This document shows positions 8,295 to 16,847 of a stretch of DNA of 35,160 nucleotides, piece after piece. The first letter of the stretch is position 1, and the number at the start of each line of letters is the position of its first letter. The stretch comes from a virus. The stretch is from positions 1 to 35,160 of IMG/VR virus record IMGVR_UViG_3300020183_000246, one strand, 5' to 3'. The position numbers and the translations under genes were made by a program. The notes under the pieces are model-generated. The model saw only the letters and a program-made list of their open reading frames with translations. It was not told the DNA's origin and ran no database searches.

Positions 8295-8686
8295 TGGAAA
8301 ATAAAGATACAATTGCTGACGCATTAGGAGTAGCTCCTTTAGATCAAGAAATCTTACCTGCAGAAGTTAAACCTATTATTGAAAACAATACTGCAGAAGA
8401 TGATTTTGAGGTAGCTAGAAACAACCTTCTCAATATTATTGATAAGGGTAATACAGCTTTGGATGGAATCCTGAGCGTAGCTGATCAAAGCCAGCATCCA
8501 AGAAGCTATGAGGTTGTCTCAACGCTCATTAAGACTCTTGCTGACGCAAACAAAGATTTGTTAGATCTCTCTAAGAAGAAAAAAGAGATTATTGGTAGGC
8601 AAGAACCTCAAACTATTAACAATAATCTATTTGTAGGAAGTACAGCTGAATTGCAAAAGATGTTAAAAAATGGTATTGAAGAGTAA
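8294..8686 (+). CDS. gp16: Small terminase subunit gp16
   Basis: 130 aa (T4 gp16 ~164). A poorly conserved N-terminus is followed by a predicted helical hairpin from about residue 35 to 100 (NNLLNIIDKGNTALDGIL, then VVSTLIKTLADANKDLLDLS and KKKKEIIG). This is the oligomerising coiled-coil core typical of small terminases. It regulates the large subunit and binds packaging substrate DNA. The call rests on order (between gp15 and an unmistakable gp17) plus the helical layout. ATG overlaps the gp15 stop. Confidence 0.82.
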   Translation: MENKDTIADALGVAPLDQEILPAEVKPIIENNTAEDDFEVARNNLLNIIDKGNTALDGILSVADQSQHPRSYEVVSTLIKTLADANKDLLDLSKKKKEIIGRQEPQTINNNLFVGSTAELQKMLKNGIEE

Positions 8687-8692
8687 TTCGAT

Positions 8693-10306
8693 ATGTCAGA
8701 ATCATATCTTGGAAATCTGAACTTAAAGCGTTCAAACGTTAAGCTTTCCTATACATTTGATCAGATTAAAGAGTGGCATAAGTGCTCTAAAGATCCAGTA
8801 TATTTTATTGAGACGTATGTTAAGATTGTTAACGTAGATTTAGGTTTAATTAACTTTCATCTATACGACTATCAAGAAAAGATTGTTAACCTAGCAGTTA
8901 ATGATCGCTTTGTTATTTGTAAGATGCCAAGACAGTGTGGTAAGACTACTACGATTGTCGGTGTAATGCTTTGGTATGTGCTCTTTCATGAGACCTTCTC
9001 TATTGCTATTCTAGCTAACAAGCTGGCACAAGCAAGAGAGATTCTTGGTCGAATACAATTGGCATATGAGCATCTTCCAAAGTGGATGCAACAAGGCATT
9101 GTTGAATGGAATAAAGGCAATATTGAATTAGAAAATGGCTCAAAGATATTAGCATCTGCCACTTCTTCTTCTGCTATTCGTGGTACATCTCAAAACTTAA
9201 TTTATCTGGATGAGTTTGCTTTCGTACCTAATAACATGCAAGAAGATTTCTTCTCATCGGTATATCCTACTATTTCATCTGGTAAGACTACTAAAGTTTT
9301 AATCACTTCTACTCCTAACGGTCTCAATGCTTTCTATAAGCTGTGGGTAGATTCGGAAGAAGGAAGAAACGAATATAAGCGTGTAGATGTTCATTGGTCT
9401 GATGTTCCTGGACGTGATGAAGAATGGAAAGAACAAACCATTCGCAACACATCAGAAGATCAGTTCAGAGTAGAGTTTGAGTGTGAGTTTGTTGGATCAA
9501 GTTCAACACTTATTTCCTCATCTAAACTTCGTAAATTGACTTATAATAAAGCTGAGTTTGAAACATCGGACTTTAAAGTATATTCTCAGCCGACCACAGA
9601 TCGATTATATACTATTATTGTAGATACGGCAAGAGGAATTGGTGGGGATTACTCTGCTTTCGTTGTTGTGGATATTACTGAGATTCCTTACAAAGTTGCC
9701 GCAGTATATCGCAACAACCTTATCTCACCGCTGTTGTATCCTCATATAATTTATGATACAGCAACAAAGTATAATAATGCGTTTGTGTTACCTGAAACTA
9801 ATGATATCGGTCAACAAGTGGCCGACATCCTTCATCAAGAGTTAGAGTATGAGAATATCTTCTTTGCATCTAACAATGGAAGATCTGGCCAGATTATCAG
9901 TGCCGGATTTGGAGGTGTTCATCATTCAGGAGTTCGCACAACAAAAACAGTCAAGCGTATAGGGTGCTCAACGCTAAAGACTCTTATTGAATCTGATAAA
10001 CTGATTATTAATGACTATCAAATTTTATATGAACTAACTCGCTTTTCTTTGCATAATAACTCTTATGAAGCAGAAGAAGGCAATGATGATCTTGTGATGT
10101 GTTTAGTTCTTTTTGGTTGGCTTGTAACACAGCCTTATTTCAAAGAACTGTCAAATATGGATATTCGCAAAAATCTATATATTGACAATGAGATAATGCT
10201 CGAGGAGGAAATGCTTCCTTTTGGCATTATTGCAGATGGTCATGATGAAGCAACAGAGCCCGTCGTTACTTTAGAAACTGATATACCAGATGCGTGGCTA
10301 AGGTAA
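8693..10306 (+). CDS. gp17: Large terminase, ATPase and nuclease gp17
   Basis: 537 aa (T4 gp17 is 610). Packages DNA into proheads through the portal. N-terminal ATPase: adenine/Q-motif-like region HLYDYQ (residues 56-61), Walker A MPRQCGKTT (78-86), Walker B LIYLDE (169-174) and coupling motif TSTPNG (205-210). C-terminal RNase H-like nuclease: IIVDTARGIGGDYSA with Asp311, a second acidic site in LPETND, and a late Asp pair in NDDLVMC. The RBS before the ATG is weak (GAAGAG). No intein or frameshift is visible. It ends just before the late promoter of gp18. Confidence 0.96.
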   Translation: MSESYLGNLNLKRSNVKLSYTFDQIKEWHKCSKDPVYFIETYVKIVNVDLGLINFHLYDYQEKIVNLAVNDRFVICKMPRQCGKTTTIVGVMLWYVLFHETFSIAILANKLAQAREILGRIQLAYEHLPKWMQQGIVEWNKGNIELENGSKILASATSSSAIRGTSQNLIYLDEFAFVPNNMQEDFFSSVYPTISSGKTTKVLITSTPNGLNAFYKLWVDSEEGRNEYKRVDVHWSDVPGRDEEWKEQTIRNTSEDQFRVEFECEFVGSSSTLISSSKLRKLTYNKAEFETSDFKVYSQPTTDRLYTIIVDTARGIGGDYSAFVVVDITEIPYKVAAVYRNNLISPLLYPHIIYDTATKYNNAFVLPETNDIGQQVADILHQELEYENIFFASNNGRSGQIISAGFGGVHHSGVRTTKTVKRIGCSTLKTLIESDKLIINDYQILYELTRFSLHNNSYEAEEGNDDLVMCLVLFGWLVTQPYFKELSNMDIRKNLYIDNEIMLEEEMLPFGIIADGHDEATEPVVTLETDIPDAWLR

Positions 10307-10319
10307 AGAACAGTCTTTT

Positions 10320-10327
10320 TATAAATA
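10320..10327 (+). promoter_or_regulatory. T4-type late promoter before gp18
   Basis: An exact TATAAATA 14 bases after the gp17 stop and 36 bases before the gp18 ATG. Matches the T4 late promoter consensus read by RNA polymerase carrying gp55, which is itself encoded at 23476-24063. Confidence 0.8.
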
Positions 10328-10363
10328 ATACAGAACAAATAACCTGAACGAGGGGAGATCAAA

Positions 10364-12472
10364 ATGCCATTCAAAGTAAGTCCTGGTGTTTCTATCACCG
10401 AAATCGACCAGACTTCTGGAGCTCCTGCAATTTCAACCACTGAGGGTGCAATTGCTGGACTATTCAGATGGGGTCCTGTTGGTGAACGAACACTTATTGA
10501 GTCAGAAGTAGAGCTTGTTGCAACATTCGGCAAGCCAACCTCACATAATCCGGAAACATGGTTTACAGCTGGAAACTTCTTAGCTTATTCTAACAAGCTA
10601 TATGTAGTACGTGCTGCTAATACCGTAGATTCATCTAACGGTGTACTGACAGCTATTGCTAATACAGGTTCAGTCGCCGATCCTCTTCCATTCGTCGTTA
10701 AGACTCGCGATGACTATGATGCGAAGAGAGAAGCTAATACATTTGTAACGTCAGATTCAGATGTTAAATTTGCTGCGCGTTGGCCAGGCGCTCTTGGTAA
10801 CTCGCTGAAGATATCAGTGTGCGACTCAGCAGCTGCATTCGAAGAAACACTTGACCTGGTAACTAACGCTACAACTATTGATTCCGGCAATACATCAGTA
10901 GCCGTTAACGTTGGTTCAAATACTGCTACTTTCGTGTTTGCTTACGATGCAGTATCTGGTGCTATTGGCGATGCTAATACAGCAGCTAATACTATTCTTA
11001 ATAAGCTATCTCTTGGTGATTTGCTAGAAGTTGGTAACTCGGATATTGGCAAACAGTATATGAAGATTACTGGTCTTCCATCATATGGTTCGAACGATTC
11101 TGGATACTATCAGAACTCAACCCATGCTTATTTTACCGTTAATCTAGAATCAAAAATGATTCTAAGATCTAATTTTGAAGCATCAACAATTACAAGATAT
11201 TGGGAGTATTTCTCAGTAGTTGAGCGTGCTCCAGGCAGATCACAATATATGATCAATCTTGGAGCTGCTGGTAATACTGCAGCTAATGACGAACTTCACG
11301 TAGCAGTTATTGACGAAGATGGTCAATTTTCCGGTGTACCAGGAACTGTGCTTGAAGTGTTCCAAAATATGTCTCGCGTAACAACAGCTAAGACAGAAGA
11401 TGGTGCAGATAACTATTACGGCAACGTAATCAAGGATTCATCGTACATTTGGTGGACGAACGATCGTGCTGGTGCTATTTCTGCTAATGCAAGTCATGTT
11501 GCATCTTCTGGTAACCAGAAACCTCTAACCATTAGCCTTTCTGGTGGTCAAGATGGTGACGACGAGGGAGTAGTTGAGTATGCAGTTGTAGCAGCAGGAT
11601 ATGATCAGTTTAAGTCAGCTGAAGATGTTGATATTTCTCTACTCTTGGCAGGTAAAGCACGTGGTGGTACTAACGGTGAGCTGCTTGCTAACTACATTAT
11701 TGATAACGTAGCTGAAAAGCGTAAAGACTGTGTGGCTTACATCTCTCCAGAAAGAGGAGACGTAGTTAACAAAGGTGGTAACGAAGCTTCTAACGTAATT
11801 AATTTTAGAAACTCTCTAACCTCATCTTCTTATGCGTTCCTTGACTCAGGATACAAGTATCAGTACGACCGCTATAACGACACCTATCGCTACCTACCAC
11901 TTAACGGTGATATGGCTGGCCTTGCAGCAAGAACAGATGATGTAAGAGATCCATGGTTCTCACCAGCTGGTTATAATAGAGGCGCAGTGAAGAATATTGT
12001 TCGTCTAGCTTATAACCCAAGTGAATCAGATCGTGACTCACTATATAAGAAAGATATTAACCCGGTAGTAACATTCCCTGGCCAGGGTACTGTTCTATTC
12101 GGTGATAAGACACTTCTTGGACGTACTAGCCCATTTGATCGTATTAACGTACGTAGATTGTTTATCGTTGTTGAAAAGTCAATTGCAACTGCAGCAAAAC
12201 AACAGCTGTTCGAGTTCAATGATGACTTTACAAGAGCTCAGTTTAAGAATCTAATTGAGCCGTTCCTACGTGACGTACAAGGTCGTCGTGGTATTTACGA
12301 TTTTAGAGTAGTCTGTGACGAAACAAATAATACATCTGAGATTATTGATAGCAATCAGTTCATTGGTGATATTTACATCAAGCCAACTAAGTCTATCAAC
12401 TTCATTCAGCTGAACTTCGTTGCAGTACGTTCTGGTGTTGAGTTCTCCGAAGTTGTCGGAACTACAGTCTAA
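10364..12472 (+). CDS. gp18: Tail sheath protein gp18
   Basis: 702 aa (T4 659). Contractile sheath subunit that surrounds the gp19 tube. The N-terminus KVSPGVSITEIDQTSGAP is the classic phage sheath start, and early AGLFRWGPVGERTLIESEVE is the usual sheath N-terminal arm region. The C-terminal part (GRTSPFDRINVRRLFIVVEK through SGVEFSEVVGT) is the conserved inner domain common to phage and T6SS-type sheaths. The middle (about residues 90-400) is the variable, surface-exposed insertion. RBS GAGGGGAG, late promoter 36 bases upstream. Confidence 0.96.
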   Translation: MPFKVSPGVSITEIDQTSGAPAISTTEGAIAGLFRWGPVGERTLIESEVELVATFGKPTSHNPETWFTAGNFLAYSNKLYVVRAANTVDSSNGVLTAIANTGSVADPLPFVVKTRDDYDAKREANTFVTSDSDVKFAARWPGALGNSLKISVCDSAAAFEETLDLVTNATTIDSGNTSVAVNVGSNTATFVFAYDAVSGAIGDANTAANTILNKLSLGDLLEVGNSDIGKQYMKITGLPSYGSNDSGYYQNSTHAYFTVNLESKMILRSNFEASTITRYWEYFSVVERAPGRSQYMINLGAAGNTAANDELHVAVIDEDGQFSGVPGTVLEVFQNMSRVTTAKTEDGADNYYGNVIKDSSYIWWTNDRAGAISANASHVASSGNQKPLTISLSGGQDGDDEGVVEYAVVAAGYDQFKSAEDVDISLLLAGKARGGTNGELLANYIIDNVAEKRKDCVAYISPERGDVVNKGGNEASNVINFRNSLTSSSYAFLDSGYKYQYDRYNDTYRYLPLNGDMAGLAARTDDVRDPWFSPAGYNRGAVKNIVRLAYNPSESDRDSLYKKDINPVVTFPGQGTVLFGDKTLLGRTSPFDRINVRRLFIVVEKSIATAAKQQLFEFNDDFTRAQFKNLIEPFLRDVQGRRGIYDFRVVCDETNNTSEIIDSNQFIGDIYIKPTKSINFIQLNFVAVRSGVEFSEVVGTTV

Positions 12473-12478
12473 TAAATA
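12471..12478 (+). promoter_or_regulatory. Late promoter before gp19
   Basis: AATAAATA overlaps the gp18 stop codon, 22 bases before the gp19 ATG. It differs from TATAAATA only at the first base, which is the least constrained position among the elements in this window. Confidence 0.6.
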
Positions 12479-12499
12479 ATAAGGACAAGGAGAACTAAT

Positions 12500-13045
12500 A
12501 TGGCTTTTAACGTAAACGATATCAGATCGCAGCTGGTACTTGGTGGTGCGCGTAGCTCACTATTCCAAGTTGATATTACAAACCCTGTAAACGGAGCCTC
12601 TAATCTGAAGACTCCGTTTATGGTACGCGCTGCTCAAATTCCTTCTTCATCACTAGGTGTTATTCAGGTACCATACTTTGGTAGAAAGATTAAGCTTGCT
12701 GGTGATAGAACATTTGATCAGTGGACAGTAACAGTTATTAACGACGAAGACTTTCTAATTAGAAATGCGCTTGAAGAGTGGTCTAATGCAATTAATGCAC
12801 TTCAAGTTAATACTTCAAGAGCTCTTACACCTCTTGCGTATAAAGCGCAAGCAATTGTAACACAGTTCTCAAAGGTAGGCTTGCCTATTAGACAGTATCG
12901 TTTTAATGGAATATTCCCATCTGAAATTTCTCCAATTGATCTAGATTGGAACAACACAGATGCGATTGAAGAGTTCCAAGTGACATTCCAGTACGACTGG
13001 TGGGATGTAGCTGGCGGTACAACAGGTAACGCTGGTGGATCATAA
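12500..13045 (+). CDS. gp19: Tail tube protein gp19
   Basis: 181 aa (T4 163). Forms the hexameric rings of the inner tail tube. Recognisable elements: FNVNDIRSQLVLGGARSSLF at the start, FMVRAAQIPSSSLGVIQVPY then FGRKIKLAG, and the central WTVTVINDEDFLIRNALEEW, followed by a C-terminal FQVTFQYDWWDV. This sequence pattern and its place directly after gp18 are diagnostic. RBS AAGGAG. A strong intrinsic terminator follows, so gp18-gp19 messages end here. Confidence 0.95.
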   Translation: MAFNVNDIRSQLVLGGARSSLFQVDITNPVNGASNLKTPFMVRAAQIPSSSLGVIQVPYFGRKIKLAGDRTFDQWTVTVINDEDFLIRNALEEWSNAINALQVNTSRALTPLAYKAQAIVTQFSKVGLPIRQYRFNGIFPSEISPIDLDWNNTDAIEEFQVTFQYDWWDVAGGTTGNAGGS

Positions 13046-13046
13046 G

Positions 13047-13072
13047 AGTAGGGGGTTCGCCCCCTACTTTTT
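13047..13072 (+). terminator. Intrinsic terminator after gp19
   Basis: A nine-base-pair perfect stem AGTAGGGGG/CCCCCTACT closes a TTCG tetraloop (13056-13059) and runs into a T-run ending at 13072. It starts two bases after the gp19 stop. Separates the tail genes from the portal/prohead unit. Confidence 0.95.
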
Positions 13073-13094
13073 GTTATTATAATGGAGGAATGTT

Positions 13095-14672
13095 ATGGCT
13101 GAGCTTTTCGGCTTCGAAATTAAAAAGAAACAACAAGAGTTAGCTTCTGATACCGCTATATCTTTTGCTCCTGAGCTAAAAGATGATGGCGCTGTTGTTG
13201 TGGCTGAGGGAGGCGCATACGGTACGTATGTTGACCTGGATGGTACTGTAAAAACAGAAGCCGAACTAGTTAGTAAGTATAGAGAAATGTCTCTCGTACA
13301 TGAAGTAGACGCAGCTATCGATGATGTAGTAAACGAATCAATTGTTTCTGAACCAGAGGAAGAGATTGTTTCAATTCAACTTGACAGTCTTGAGCTTCCA
13401 AAAAGAATTAAAGATGTTATTAGAGATGAATTTAATGCTGCTCTAGACTTACTAGAGTTCAAGCAAAACTCTTACGATATCTTCCGTAAGTGGTATATAG
13501 ATGGTAGATTATATTATCATGCTATTGTAGATGAAAAGAACCCTCAAGCTGGTATTCTAGAGCTTCGATATATTGACCCTCGCAAGATTCGTAAAGTAAG
13601 AGAGGTAAAGAAGCAGAGAGCACAACCTGGCACTCCTGTTCCAACAGTAAAAACAAAAGCTGAATACTTCATCTATAACGAAAGAGGTTTTAACAATAAT
13701 GCAGCTGCCACCTCATCTACTGCAGGTGCTTCCGGATTAAAGATTGCTAAAGATTCTATTGTACATTGTACATCTGGTCTTACAGATAAGAACGGCACAA
13801 TGGTTATTTCGTATCTACATAAAGCCATCAAGCCCCTTAACCAATTAAGAGCTCTAGAAGACGCAACCGTCATCTATAGAATCTCTAGAGCGCCTGAGCG
13901 TAGAGTGTTTTATATCGACGTAGGCAACCTTCCTAAGATGAAGGCTGAACAGTACCTACGAGATGTTATGACTAGATTCAAAAACAAACTAGTATATAAC
14001 GCTGATACAGGTGAGATTAAAGACGATCGCAAGTTTATGACTATGTTGGAAGATTTTTGGCTTCCAAGACGTGAAGGTGGTAAGGGTACAGAAATTACTA
14101 CTCTACCAGCTGGACAAAATCTAGGTGAATTGGAAGATGTTAAATACTTCCAGAGGAGACTGTACAAGGCGTTGAATGTTCCTATTACTCGTCTTGAGTC
14201 AGACTCTCAGTTCCAGCTTGGTCGCTCTAATGAAATTTCAAGAGACGAAGTTAAATTTACAAAATTTATTAATCGACTTCGCTCACGCTTCAGTCATCTA
14301 TTCCTCAAAGTTCTTGAAAAGCAATTAATTCTCAAGAACATTGTAACACCAGAGGAATGGCCATCTATTGCGCAAAACATTTCATTTGACTTTGCTAGAG
14401 ATAGTCAATTTGCAGAACTTAAAGACATTGAGATTCTTCGTGAGAGAGCAGGTATTCTTCGAGATCTTGATGATTATGTTGGTAAGTATTACTCTCATGA
14501 ATGGGTACGTAAGAGCGTTCTTCGCTTTAATGAAAACGAAATTGAAGAGATGGATGATCAGATTTCAAAAGAGCGAGACTCCGGATTATATGATCAGCCT
14601 GTAGACCCTAATGCTCAAGCAACACAGGGATTACCTCCTCAATCAAACACCCTTCCTGAGAATACTTTATGA
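13095..14672 (+). CDS. gp20: Portal vertex protein gp20
   Basis: 525 aa, practically identical in length to T4 gp20 (524). Dodecameric portal through which DNA enters and to which the neck binds. Recognised from EVDAAIDDVVNESIVSEPEE near residues 70-90, the IFRKWYIDGRLYYHAIVDEK segment, DPRKIRKVREV, and the clip/stem region with ALNVPITRLESDSQFQLGRS near residues 360-380. RBS GGAGGA is 7-12 bases before the ATG. The gene follows the terminator at 13047 and no good TATAAATA precedes it (only an ATTATAATGG stretch), so its promoter is uncertain. Confidence 0.95.
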   Translation: MAELFGFEIKKKQQELASDTAISFAPELKDDGAVVVAEGGAYGTYVDLDGTVKTEAELVSKYREMSLVHEVDAAIDDVVNESIVSEPEEEIVSIQLDSLELPKRIKDVIRDEFNAALDLLEFKQNSYDIFRKWYIDGRLYYHAIVDEKNPQAGILELRYIDPRKIRKVREVKKQRAQPGTPVPTVKTKAEYFIYNERGFNNNAAATSSTAGASGLKIAKDSIVHCTSGLTDKNGTMVISYLHKAIKPLNQLRALEDATVIYRISRAPERRVFYIDVGNLPKMKAEQYLRDVMTRFKNKLVYNADTGEIKDDRKFMTMLEDFWLPRREGGKGTEITTLPAGQNLGELEDVKYFQRRLYKALNVPITRLESDSQFQLGRSNEISRDEVKFTKFINRLRSRFSHLFLKVLEKQLILKNIVTPEEWPSIAQNISFDFARDSQFAELKDIEILRERAGILRDLDDYVGKYYSHEWVRKSVLRFNENEIEEMDDQISKERDSGLYDQPVDPNAQATQGLPPQSNTLPENTL

Positions 14673-14678
14673 TAAATA
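14671..14678 (+). promoter_or_regulatory. Late promoter before the prohead core genes
   Basis: GATAAATA overlaps the last bases of gp20, 19 bases before the gp67 ATG. Seven of eight bases match TATAAATA. Confidence 0.6.
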
Positions 14679-14696
14679 TATGAGAGGAATATAAGA

Positions 14697-14903
14697 ATGA
14701 GCGATTATACAACTGCAGACATTGTTAGACTTGCACGCGAGGAAAACCCAACAGAGATTGCTAAGGCATTCGATGCTATTGTTGGACCAAAAATCGTAGA
14801 CGCTTTAGAAACTAGAAAGCAAGAGATTGCTAAAACAATGTTCTCAAGCTCTGATGTTGAAATCGACCAAGATTTAGAAGACATAGAGGATACAGAAGAA
14901 TGA
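14697..14903 (+). CDS. gp67: Prohead core protein gp67-like
   Basis: 68 aa. A helical N-terminal half (IVRLAREENPTEIAKAFDAI then VGPKIVDALETRKQEIAKTM) precedes an acidic C-terminus (EIDQDLEDIEDTEE). T4 gp67 has the same design (helical with a very acidic tail, ~80 aa) and the same location right after gp20. In T4 it is an internal scaffold component degraded by gp21. The call rests on location and layout rather than clear residue identity. Start/stop overlap (ATGA) with the next gene. Confidence 0.75.
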   Translation: MSDYTTADIVRLAREENPTEIAKAFDAIVGPKIVDALETRKQEIAKTMFSSSDVEIDQDLEDIEDTEE

Positions 14904-15748
14904 AAACATTAGCCCAATTTAAAGAAGTTTACGAGCCTAAGTCTGCAGACGAGAAAAAGTTTAAAGACAAGCACGTTACTGTAAAACATAAATTAGATGC
15001 TCCATCTAACGACGATAAATTATTTCAAGCTACCAACATTAAAGCTGTTAGTAGAGAAGATGAGCACGGATATAACCCTGGCAATGACGCCAAGGTGTAT
15101 GAGGCTGTATCGGTAAAAGATACTGCTGATCGTAAAACAGTAATCGGTAAAGATGGTAAAGAATACAAGGTAGCTGCCCATGCTGTTTCTTTCGGTAAGA
15201 CTGAAAAGAACGACGTGGAAGAAGAGTTATCTCCAGAACAAACAAAAAAGCGTGAAGGGATCGTAAAAGGTATGAAAAAGTCTATTGGTGATTTTAGATC
15301 ACGCTACGGTAAGCAAGCCAAATCAGTAATGTATGCTACAGCTAATAAGCTAGCAAAAGAGGATGTTGATCAAGACGCAGAGTCAATGATTGCAGAGGCA
15401 AGCGCCGGCGCGCAAAGTCTTTACAAGATGCATCATGATAGAGTTAAAACTCTTTTAAAGGGTATTGGAGAAGGGCTTGATAAGCATAAAAAGAATGCAG
15501 GTCAAGGCATACATTACGGCCATGCGAGCTATCTAAATCATGTTGCTAATCAACTACAAGACGTGCATGACTCTCTTCTTGAGCGAGGTGAATATGCTAA
15601 GCCACCAAGAGAAGTAGGTGAAGAGTTCCTTGCAAAACTAGATACTATTTACGAACAGTTGGATGATGAAGGTAAAGCTGTTCTTAACGAAATGATCGAT
15701 AATGACGATCTAGAATTAATTGAGCAAACGTTTTTGACTGCAGAGTAA
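14900..15748 (+). CDS. Putative internal head / prohead core protein
   Basis: 282 aa, lysine- and glutamate-rich, soluble and mostly helical. N-terminus MKTLAQFKEVYEPKSADEKK; a central block SPEQTKKREGIVKGMKKSIG, then DFRSRYGKQAKSVMYATANK at about residues 112-152. I recall this block (KREEIVKxMKK...RYGxxAKxVMYATAxK) as widespread in structural or internal head proteins of marine T4-like phages. Placed between gp67 and gp21, where T4 has gp68, it is likely a core or encapsidated protein. A potential gp21 site (I-A-E before A) occurs near residue 166. C-terminal ~100 residues are helical with no motif I know. Confidence 0.55.
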   Translation: MKTLAQFKEVYEPKSADEKKFKDKHVTVKHKLDAPSNDDKLFQATNIKAVSREDEHGYNPGNDAKVYEAVSVKDTADRKTVIGKDGKEYKVAAHAVSFGKTEKNDVEEELSPEQTKKREGIVKGMKKSIGDFRSRYGKQAKSVMYATANKLAKEDVDQDAESMIAEASAGAQSLYKMHHDRVKTLLKGIGEGLDKHKKNAGQGIHYGHASYLNHVANQLQDVHDSLLERGEYAKPPREVGEEFLAKLDTIYEQLDDEGKAVLNEMIDNDDLELIEQTFLTAE

Positions 15749-15759
15749 GGTGATCAAAC

Positions 15760-16131
15760 ATGACCTATAAAGTAGTTACTAACAAGCCAGGTAATAAAGT
15801 AGTGTTGCGTATTTACGCTAACACAGAACTGTCTATTGCTAACCTGCAGTCTAATAACTCTGAAACAGTAACCGCTGCTCATGTTACTCAAATATTTTAT
15901 GGAGCAGACTCTGCTGCATCAGGCTCGATTACAATGCATAGAGCTAATACTTCCTCATCAAACAATTTAATCTTTAGAGTACCTGCTGGAGCGAGTGACT
16001 ATGTTGATATGACTGGTGTAGGATTAACAATGGATCACGATTTAAGAACTGCAAATATTATTTTTACCTTGCCAGCTAACACTCATATGGTAGCTGAGTT
16101 CAAAAAAGAATCCAACTACTCAACCAGTTAA
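15760..16131 (+). CDS. Hypothetical beta-rich protein in the head gene block
   Basis: 123 aa, predicted all-beta from alternating hydrophobic/Thr-rich segments (KVVLRIYANTELSIANL, NLIFRVPAGASDYVDM, ANIIFTLPANTHMVAEF). No cysteines, no signal peptide, no membrane segment. It sits between the core protein and the prohead protease, so a minor capsid or decoration role is possible, but this is position-based inference only. RBS AAGGTG upstream; twelve bases to gp21. Confidence 0.6.
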   Translation: MTYKVVTNKPGNKVVLRIYANTELSIANLQSNNSETVTAAHVTQIFYGADSAASGSITMHRANTSSSNNLIFRVPAGASDYVDMTGVGLTMDHDLRTANIIFTLPANTHMVAEFKKESNYSTS

Positions 16132-16143
16132 GGAATAATAAAA

Positions 16144-16794
16144 ATGAAACTCATCTGCGAAGTAGTAGAAGACATTAAATATATTACCGAAGAAAATGAA
16201 AAAGGTCAGAAAGACGTTTTCATTGAAGGCGTCTTCATGCAAGGTAATAGACAAAACAGAAACAATAGAGTATACTCCACTCCTATTCTAGCTAAAGAAG
16301 CTGCTCGATATACTAAAGAATATATTGATAAGAATAGAGCTTATGGTGAGCTTGGCCATCCAAGTGGCCCAACAATTAACCTTGAGCGTGTATCTCACAT
16401 GATTAAGAGCCTTAGACAAGAAGGCGACGACTTTATAGGTCGTGCAAAAATTATGGATACTCCATATGGCAACATCGTAAAAAATCTAATCCGTGAAGGC
16501 GCCAATCTAGGTGTCTCATCTCGCGGTATGGGTTCTCTAAAGCAAAATAGAGAGGGTATTAGCGAAGTTCAAAATGATTTCTATCTCGCAACAGCTGCTG
16601 ATATTGTAGCTGATCCTTCTGCTCCAGATGCGTTCGTAAGGGGTATTATGGAGGGTGTGGAGTGGGTTTGGGATAACGGTGTGCTTAAGGCTCAACAAAT
16701 TGAGGAAATCAAGAGAGAAGTTCAAAAGGCTTCTTCTAAGAACTTACACGAAGTTAAACTTCATGTATTTAAAAAGTTCCTCTCAAATCTTTAA
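16144..16794 (+). CDS. gp21: Prohead maturation protease gp21
   Basis: 216 aa (T4 gp21 212). Serine protease of the herpesvirus assemblin-like fold that cleaves core and capsid proteins at (L/I)xE sites during head maturation. Visible: FIEGVFMQGNRQNRNNRVYS at residues 26-45, catalytic-His region GELGHPSGPTINLERVSH (His72 and His85), and catalytic-Ser region GVSSRGMG (Ser125/126). The order 67-core-21-22-23 matches T4. RBS AAGGAATAA. Confidence 0.94.
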   Translation: MKLICEVVEDIKYITEENEKGQKDVFIEGVFMQGNRQNRNNRVYSTPILAKEAARYTKEYIDKNRAYGELGHPSGPTINLERVSHMIKSLRQEGDDFIGRAKIMDTPYGNIVKNLIREGANLGVSSRGMGSLKQNREGISEVQNDFYLATAADIVADPSAPDAFVRGIMEGVEWVWDNGVLKAQQIEEIKREVQKASSKNLHEVKLHVFKKFLSNL

Positions 16795-16805
16795 AGTCAT
16801 CGTTT

Positions 16806-16813
16806 TATAAATA
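16806..16813 (+). promoter_or_regulatory. T4-type late promoter before gp22
   Basis: An exact TATAAATA, 11 bases after the gp21 stop and 34 bases before the gp22 ATG. Confidence 0.8.
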
Positions 16814-16847
16814 ATAGTAGAAAATATCCAAATAAAGGAGAGGTTAA